A stretch of 8,471 bases of DNA from Candidatus Falkowbacteria bacterium HGW-Falkowbacteria-2 (lineage in GTDB: Bacteria > Patescibacteriota > Patescibacteriia > Patescibacteriales > UBA12465), in assembly GCA_002841655.1 (NCBI GenBank), contig PHAH01000027.1:1-8471 (forward strand), given 5' to 3'. The notes under the pieces were generated by a model. The model saw nothing but the letters and a program-made list of their open reading frames with translations, searched no databases and was not told the DNA's origin. Each line of letters starts with the position of its first letter. Position 1 is the stretch's first letter. This document shows positions 5,114 through 8,471 of the stretch, in pieces. The position numbers and the translations under genes were made by a program.

Positions 5114-5650
5114 ATGGGTTTTGAGAACCAAGCATTAGACAATTCTTTCATAAATCAACCAAAAACAGCGGAAACGATGGAAAAAAGTACAAAAGAAGAA
5201 GCACAGCAGGAGCTAATTGAGAAATTCGGACTGAGAAAAACCTCAGACTTTCTCTTGGCTTTGCAACAAGGGAAAATTGAATTGGCCGAAGAATGGCTAA
5301 ATTATATTGTAGAAAACAAAGACAGTTTTCCTCAATATGAATCTACTTGGGACTCCTGGTTAAGCGACCGCCAAAAGGATATCGAGGTCTACAAAAATTT
5401 GAAGAACGATGGTTCTTTAGAAAAAATGGAACATCGTACCAAGGAGGAAGCTCAGCAGGAACTAATTGAGAAATTCGGCATGAGAAAAACCTCAGATTTT
5501 CAATTAGCCTTAAAGCAAGGAAAGATTGAACTCGCTGAGGAATGGCTCAACTATGTTATTAATAACAAAATGCGCTTTCCTCAATACATTCCTACCTGGG
5601 ACAGCTGGCTGAAAGATCGCCAAAATGAATTGGCCGAAGCCAAGGGATAA
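5114..5650 (+). CDS. Hypothetical protein, 178 aa, two tandem near-identical 62-residue units
   Basis: The family is not recognised. Residues 26-87 and 109-170 are two copies of one unit, 51 of 62 residues identical, offset by 83 residues. Conserved blocks are TKEEAQQELIEKFG, RKTSDF, GKIELAEEWLNY, FPQY and TWDSWL-DRQ. The unit looks alpha-helical with conserved tryptophans (61, 79 and 82 in unit 1), like a small helical binding domain. No signal peptide or membrane segment is present, so a cytoplasmic place is likely. Each unit is preceded by a Met (MEKS at 22, MEHR at 105), as if a single-unit gene had been duplicated head to tail. Silent differences between the copies show the duplication is not fresh and the protein has been under selection. 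ATG 5114 fits the promoter; an internal start at codon 22 is possible. No Shine-Dalgarno. Confidence 0.8.
   Translation: MGFENQALDNSFINQPKTAETMEKSTKEEAQQELIEKFGLRKTSDFLLALQQGKIELAEEWLNYIVENKDSFPQYESTWDSWLSDRQKDIEVYKNLKNDGSLEKMEHRTKEEAQQELIEKFGMRKTSDFQLALKQGKIELAEEWLNYVINNKMRFPQYIPTWDSWLKDRQNELAEAKG
5189..5623 (+). repeat. In-gene tandem duplication (two units at 5189-5374 and 5438-5623)
   Basis: The DNA copies are 249 nt apart. A stretch such as CTAATTGAGAAATTCGG is unchanged in both, while many third codon positions differ. This is an internal duplication within one reading frame, not a mobile element. Confidence 0.9.
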
Positions 5651-5669
5651 GAATTTCGAAACACAAACA

Positions 5670-5696
5670 AAAACCCTGCCACACTTGCAGGGTTTT
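5670..5696. terminator. Bidirectional terminator between the 178-aa gene and tRNA-Glu
   Basis: AAAACCCTGC at 5670-5679 pairs with GCAGGGTTTT at 5687-5696 (10 bp, 7-nt loop). T-rich sequence follows on the plus strand (TTTTATTTTT) and on the minus strand (TTTTTG), so it can end both the 178-aa gene and the minus-strand tRNA transcript. Confidence 0.88.
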
Positions 5697-5703
5697 ATTT
5701 TTG

Positions 5704-5775
5704 TAGTCCCTAGGGGAGTCGAACCCCTGTTACCAGGATGAAAACCTGGTGTCCTAACCGTTAGACGAAGGGACC
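5704..5775 (-). tRNA. tRNA-Glu (anticodon TTC)
   Basis: On the minus strand the cloverleaf runs: acceptor GGTCCCT/AGGGACT with a G1.U72 pair, D arm GTCTAACGGTTAGGAC, anticodon stem CCAGG/CCTGG with loop TTTTCAT (anticodon TTC, reading GAA and GAG), a 4-nt variable region, and T arm AGGGG-TTCGACT-CCCCT. Discriminator A73. The CCA end is not encoded and must be added by the CCA-adding enzyme. Length 72 nt. It has its own promoter upstream and shares a bidirectional terminator with the neighbouring gene. Confidence 0.96.
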
Positions 5776-5804
5776 ATTTCTTTCTAATATTAGAATTCAA
5801 AATT

Positions 5805-5833
5805 ATTGTATAAGAGTTCTTATAATATGTCAA
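5805..5833 (-). promoter_or_regulatory. Promoter of tRNA-Glu
   Basis: On the minus strand TTGACA (5828-5833) and TACAAT (5805-5810) are 17 bp apart. The predicted start near 5798 lies about 23 nt before the mature 5' end of the tRNA. Confidence 0.75.
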
Positions 5834-5878
5834 TTAGTATGTTATCAGGGCGTTATCGTTAATATGCTACGATATTTA

Positions 5879-5911
5879 ACATCCTGATATTATAAAAGGT
5901 CGACAGGATGT
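5879..5911 (+). promoter_or_regulatory. Extended -10 promoter of the metalloprotease gene, framed by an 8-bp inverted repeat
   Basis: TGATATTAT at 5885-5893 fits the extended -10 form; no good -35 box is seen. ACATCCTG at 5879-5886 and CAGGATGT at 5904-5911 form a perfect inverted repeat around the -10 box and the predicted start near 5900. A regulator bound there would block initiation. Confidence 0.45.
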
Positions 5912-5933
5912 ATTAATCAAAACCATCAATAAT

Positions 5934-6467
5934 ATGCGAATTAAAACACTTATAATTCTTGTTTCTTTGATTTTATTGCCGGTTCAGACTTTTGCGTACT
6001 CATACAGTGGCATTCATTGGTCCACTTCATCAGCATCAGTGGATTCCGGCGATTCAAGTATCCCAGCTTCATGGATAACACCTATTGCAAGATCAATGAG
6101 CGCCTGGAATGCGCCAGCATCTCCATTCTATTTCTATGTTGGCAGCAATGGTCACAAGTTGTATGCCCAGAATTCAGGCAACAATGGCACACCAGCAATA
6201 ACGTATTATAGTTACAGCGGAAACTCATTAATCGATGTCGACACCTACTTTAATACCTACTATCCATGGTCAACTTCTGGTGATTCTGGATATTACGATG
6301 TACAGAATGTACTGACGCACGAACTGGGACACTGGCTTGTGTTAAACGATTTGTACTCTAGCCAGGACGCGGAAAAAACTATGTATGGATACACTAGTCT
6401 AGGGGAAACTAAGAAAAGAAGCCTGGATACTGATGACATTAATGGTATTAATGCCATTTATTACTAA
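5934..6467 (+). CDS. Secreted matrixin-like zinc metalloprotease
   Basis: The 177-residue protein starts with a signal peptide (residues 1-21, ending QTFA) and is probably released or surface-located. The catalytic motif is HELGHWLVLND at 129-139: His129 and His133 should bind zinc, Glu130 is the general base, and Asp139 takes the place of the third His of matrixins, as in snapalysin-type (M7) proteases. A Met-turn TMYGY at 149-153 and the tail GETKKRSLDTDDINGINAIYY complete the metzincin pattern. The middle (residues 22-125) is rich in Ser, Tyr, Gly and Asn. There is no propeptide with a cysteine switch; the protein has no cysteine at all. It lies 19 nt upstream of the 182-aa gene on the same strand, and the two probably form one unit. 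The start is ATG without a Shine-Dalgarno. The substrate is unknown; host or biofilm proteins are a guess. Confidence 0.85.
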   Translation: MRIKTLIILVSLILLPVQTFAYSYSGIHWSTSSASVDSGDSSIPASWITPIARSMSAWNAPASPFYFYVGSNGHKLYAQNSGNNGTPAITYYSYSGNSLIDVDTYFNTYYPWSTSGDSGYYDVQNVLTHELGHWLVLNDLYSSQDAEKTMYGYTSLGETKKRSLDTDDINGINAIYY

Positions 6468-6469
6468 GG

Positions 6470-6478
6470 TGGTATAAT
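6470..6478 (+). promoter_or_regulatory. Possible internal extended -10 promoter before the 182-aa gene
   Basis: TGGTATAAT fits TGnTATAAT and ends 8 nt before the ATG at 6487, predicting a nearly leaderless transcript. An SD-like AAGGTGG at 6466-6472 overlaps it but lies about 14 nt from the start, further than usual. No -35 box was seen. Confidence 0.45.
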
Positions 6479-6486
6479 TAATAAAT

Positions 6487-7035
6487 ATGAAGCCATTATA
6501 CATCATAAGCTTTATAGCAATACTTGCAATCGGGCTTTTTGTATTCAACAAAAAAGATTCAGTAAACACCTATGTCAGTGGTATTCTTGTAGAGTACGAT
6601 TCGAAATCACTCATCACAGACTCATCTCTAATTGCTATTGGCCGAGTTGAATCAATCAAGTATGTTGAGGAAGAGTCAACAATAAGAAGCGACGAAAATG
6701 ATATCTTCACTATTGCTGAACTTCAAATTGAAAAGCAAATACTACCTAAAGATTCTGAGAACACAAAAATATACATCAAAACCTTGGGCGGAACCTTTGG
6801 CAACAAGAGCCTGATGGCGACAGACTGGCCAAAATTCAAGGAGGATGAACGCGTGCTTGTGTTCCTAAACAAAGATCCGAACTCTGACTATTACTCCGTG
6901 ACCGGTCTGACACAGGGGAAATATGAACTGAGCGATACAAACCAGTTAGGGGTTAGCGACGAAGAGAGAGAAATTGTACGCAAGGTCTTTGGTACCGATA
7001 TGACCACTGGTGATCTAGAAATTGAATTGCAATGA
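6487..7035 (+). CDS. Membrane-anchored protein of unknown function, 182 aa, partner of the metalloprotease
   Basis: Residues 3-20 form one hydrophobic helix followed by NKKD, an uncleaved anchor or a signal peptide; the rest (about 160 residues) should lie outside the cell. The extracellular part appears to be a beta-rich domain with a short core IAIGRVESIK near 49-58, IKTLGGTFGN at 97-106, DWPKFKEDERVLVFL near 113-127 and YSVTGLTQGKY near 136-146. I recall this GG..G..DxPxFxxxExVLxFL pattern from small exported proteins in bacteria and archaea without assigned function, sometimes next to zinc proteases; this memory should be tested by search. Position directly after the metalloprotease suggests an inhibitor, chaperone or tether for it, but nothing in the sequence proves this. 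No cysteines, no lipobox. Confidence 0.75.
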   Translation: MKPLYIISFIAILAIGLFVFNKKDSVNTYVSGILVEYDSKSLITDSSLIAIGRVESIKYVEEESTIRSDENDIFTIAELQIEKQILPKDSENTKIYIKTLGGTFGNKSLMATDWPKFKEDERVLVFLNKDPNSDYYSVTGLTQGKYELSDTNQLGVSDEEREIVRKVFGTDMTTGDLEIELQ

Positions 7036-7057
7036 ACTATTAAGACGTAATAAGACG

Positions 7058-7082
7058 AAGACCCCGCAAGGGGTCTTTGTTA
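7058..7082 (+). terminator. Intrinsic terminator after the metalloprotease pair
   Basis: AAGACCCC at 7058-7065 pairs with GGGGTCTT at 7070-7077 around a GCAA tetraloop (GNRA type), followed by an interrupted T run. It lies 22 nt after the stop of the 182-aa gene and isolates tsaD. Confidence 0.8.
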
Positions 7083-7085
7083 TTC

Positions 7086-7113
7086 TTGCCATAATTTCAA
7101 AAAGCCTTAAAAT
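7086..7113 (+). promoter_or_regulatory. Probable tsaD promoter, close to leaderless
   Basis: TTGCCA at 7086-7091 and TAAAAT at 7108-7113 are 16 bp apart. The -10 box ends 8 nt before the tsaD ATG, so the mRNA should have a leader of about 0-2 nt. Confidence 0.5.
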
Positions 7114-7121
7114 AAGACTAT

Positions 7122-8159
7122 ATGTATATCCTTGGTCTTGAAAGCAGTTGCGATGAAAGCGCCGCCTCCGTCCTGAAAGGATCCGGACAGAAAACAGAGA
7201 TTTTAAGCAACGTCATCGCTTCGCAAATCGACATCCACGCGCAATATGGTGGGGTCATTCCTGAAATCGCTGCCCGCGAGCATGTTTTGCATATCCTGCC
7301 AACAATCGAGACTGCCCTGAGACAAGCTAAGATTACACCCAAGGACTTAAAGGCCATCGCTGTTACCCAAGGACCAGGACTCGTCACCTCTCTAATTGCT
7401 GCCATCGAAACCGCAAAAGCTCTCTCCATCATCTGGAAAGTGCCAATAATCCCAGTCCATCATATTGTGGGGCATATTTACGCGAACTTTATCAAACAAG
7501 CACAGACACCAAAATTTCCCGCTCTTGCTCTGGTAGTTTCAGGTGGACATAGTAATCTTATTATCATGAGTGATCATTATAAGTTTAAAGTAATCGGACG
7601 CACCCGGGATGACGCTGCGGGTGAGGCTTATGACAAAGGCGCTAAAATGATGGGCTTAGCATATCCTGGTGGCCCAGTTATTGCCGCTCATGCCGAAGAT
7701 TTCAGAAAAACGGGCAAGACATCAACGCTTGAGTTTCCCCGCCCGATGATAAACTCGGCTGATTCCGATTTTTCGTTCTCTGGACTCAAAACCGCCCTGC
7801 TCTATGCCTTACAAAAGGACAAGAACTGGAAAAAACGTCTTTCTGAATACTGTTTTGCCTATGAACAGGCAATTATTGATGTACTGGTGGCTAAAACTAT
7901 AAAAGCTGCTGAGAAATATAAAGTGAAAAGCATTCTTTTGGCGGGTGGAGTGGCCGCAAATAATGCCCTCCGAACCCAGTTAAGCGCTAAGGTTAAAGAG
8001 AAATTAAGTAAGGTCTCATTGTATCTTCCAGAAAAAGCCTACACCACCGACAACGCCGCCATGATTGCTTCTGCGGGCTATTTTCGCTATTATCAAAGTA
8101 AAGACAAAGCATACACTCCCGGGAAATCATTCCGGGCCAATATTGATCTAAAACTATAG
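7122..8159 (+). CDS. tsaD: TsaD, tRNA N6-adenosine threonylcarbamoyltransferase
   Basis: TsaD transfers the threonylcarbamoyl group from TC-AMP to adenosine 37 of tRNAs reading ANN codons, working with TsaB and TsaE in bacteria. The 345-residue product is of normal family length and complete. Seen: start LGLESSCDES at 4-13 (ASKHA fold), GGVIPEIAAREH near 43-54, VTQGPGL at 81-87, the metal ligands in HHIVGH (His114 and His118) and Asp310 in TTDNAAMIA, SGGHSNL at 140-146, GEAYDKGAKM near 167-176, FSFSGLKTA near 217-225 and LAGGVAANNALR at 273-284. All expected metal-binding and nucleotide-binding positions are kept. The ATG at 7122 gives the canonical N-terminus; there is no Shine-Dalgarno. The gene is flanked by a terminator upstream and by tRNA-Cys 39 nt downstream, whose promoter overlaps its stop codon. 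Confidence 0.97.
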   Translation: MYILGLESSCDESAASVLKGSGQKTEILSNVIASQIDIHAQYGGVIPEIAAREHVLHILPTIETALRQAKITPKDLKAIAVTQGPGLVTSLIAAIETAKALSIIWKVPIIPVHHIVGHIYANFIKQAQTPKFPALALVVSGGHSNLIIMSDHYKFKVIGRTRDDAAGEAYDKGAKMMGLAYPGGPVIAAHAEDFRKTGKTSTLEFPRPMINSADSDFSFSGLKTALLYALQKDKNWKKRLSEYCFAYEQAIIDVLVAKTIKAAEKYKVKSILLAGGVAANNALRTQLSAKVKEKLSKVSLYLPEKAYTTDNAAMIASAGYFRYYQSKDKAYTPGKSFRANIDLKL

Positions 8160-8186
8160 ACATTACTTCCAAAATAGTGATATTAT
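8157..8186 (+). promoter_or_regulatory. Promoter of tRNA-Cys overlapping the tsaD stop codon
   Basis: TAGACA at 8157-8162 (its TAG is the tsaD stop) and TATTAT at 8181-8186 are 18 bp apart; TGA before the -10 makes it extended. The predicted start near 8193 is a few bases before the tRNA. Confidence 0.6.
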
Positions 8187-8198
8187 CTAAAGCATGAT

Positions 8199-8272
8199 GG
8201 CTCGATGGTGAAGTGGTCTAACACTGCAGTTTGCAAAACTGCCATTCGTGGGTTCGACTCCCACTCGAGCCT
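8199..8272 (+). tRNA. tRNA-Cys (anticodon GCA)
   Basis: Acceptor stem GGCTCGA/TCGAGCC is a perfect 7 bp. The anticodon stem GCAGT/ACTGC holds the loop TTGCAAA with anticodon GCA. The T arm is GTGGG-TTCGACT-CCCAC. Discriminator U73 is the known identity base for cysteinyl-tRNA synthetase. CCA is not encoded. Length 74 nt. Confidence 0.96.
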
Positions 8273-8280
8273 CAATAAGA

Positions 8281-8307
8281 AAAAGCGCCTTTTTACAGGG
8301 CGCTTTT
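8281..8307 (+). terminator. Intrinsic terminator after tRNA-Cys
   Basis: AAAAGCGCC at 8281-8289 pairs with GGCGCTTTT at 8299-8307 (9 bp) around a 9-nt loop, with T-rich sequence at its 3' side. It starts 8 nt after the tRNA. Confidence 0.87.
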
Positions 8308-8471
8308 CTATTTACTCACATAAATTGACAAAACCTGTGGATAACTTGTGATTTAACGGCAGAAAAAAATTTTTTTAGTCCACTGAAACCTGGACTTAAA
8401 TAATAATATATAACACTTATTTATTTAATTTTAGCTAAAACATTTATTATTCGCGGTAATTAACAGGGCAG
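8308..8471. other. AT-rich edge region with one perfect DnaA box, no gene seen
   Basis: TGTGGATAA at 8336-8344 is the exact reverse complement of the DnaA box TTATCCACA. It is followed by AT-rich tracts (A7T7 at 8363-8376 and a strongly AT-rich stretch from about 8397 to 8451) and a 6-bp inverted repeat AGTCCA/TGGACT at 8377-8396. These are features found near replication origins or dnaA-regulated promoters. One box is not enough to call oriC, and the region is cut by the window end. No convincing reading frame starts here. Confidence 0.4.

Noticed and set aside
5189..5623. Repeated DNA as a CRISPR array or mobile element
   Set aside because: There are only two copies, both in one reading frame, with mostly silent or conservative differences and no terminal repeats.
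5510..5833. Minus-strand open frame of 107 codons
   Set aside because: It runs through the complete tRNA-Glu gene, a terminator and the end of the duplicated-unit gene on the other strand.
2799..7035. Glycine-recoded TGA (SR1/Gracilibacteria code)
   Set aside because: TGA ends several genes right before terminators or overlaps, and proteins have normal ends.
7118..7432. Minus-strand frame opposite tsaD
   Set aside because: It is antisense to highly conserved tsaD codons.

Overview
The window reads as a chromosomal segment of a small-genome bacterium, most plausibly a member of the Patescibacteria (candidate phyla radiation). This is inferred from general character, not from a marker search: moderate-to-low GC, short intergenic gaps, many orphan genes, almost no Shine-Dalgarno sequences, tRNA genes without an encoded CCA, and housekeeping genes mixed with small secreted proteins. 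TGA is used as a normal stop (for example at the ends of the 254-aa and 182-aa genes), so the glycine-recoded lineages (SR1, Gracilibacteria) are unlikely.

Left part (1-3030). The 5' end of uvrA runs leftward off the window. A two-HKD phospholipase-D/cardiolipin-synthase-like gene, also leftward, ends at a hairpin terminator that overlaps the uvrA promoter. A rightward pair of overlapping orphan genes (254 and 81 aa) follows and ends at its own terminator. The UvrA N-terminus has typical ATPase and zinc modules, but the roughly 110-residue UvrB-binding domain is missing and replaced by a short lysine-rich linker.

Middle part (3031-5703). A GC-rich leader of about 145 nt with an extended -10 promoter precedes a uracil/thymine-DNA-glycosylase-superfamily gene. 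The leader can form either a long-range 8-bp stem or an intrinsic terminator that ends just before the start codon; the two share bases. This looks like a transcription-attenuation device and is the best candidate here for an undescribed element. It also contains a 32-codon arginine-rich reading frame. Beyond two convergent terminators lies a leftward secreted orphan protein with a full-consensus sigma-70-type promoter. Divergent from it is a 178-aa protein made of two 82%-identical 62-residue units.

Right part (5704-8471). tRNA-Glu(TTC) lies on the minus strand. A rightward pair follows: a secreted matrixin-like zinc metalloprotease (HExxHxxxxxD) and a membrane-anchored 182-aa companion. After a terminator come tsaD (t6A tRNA modification), tRNA-Cys(GCA) and its terminator. 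The last 160 bases are an AT-rich stretch with one perfect DnaA box and no visible gene.

Regulation. Promoter-like boxes can be placed before most genes. In three cases (cls-like gene, 182-aa gene, tsaD) the -10 box ends only 6-8 nt before the start codon, which predicts leaderless or nearly leaderless mRNAs. No gap between genes exceeds 300 bases.
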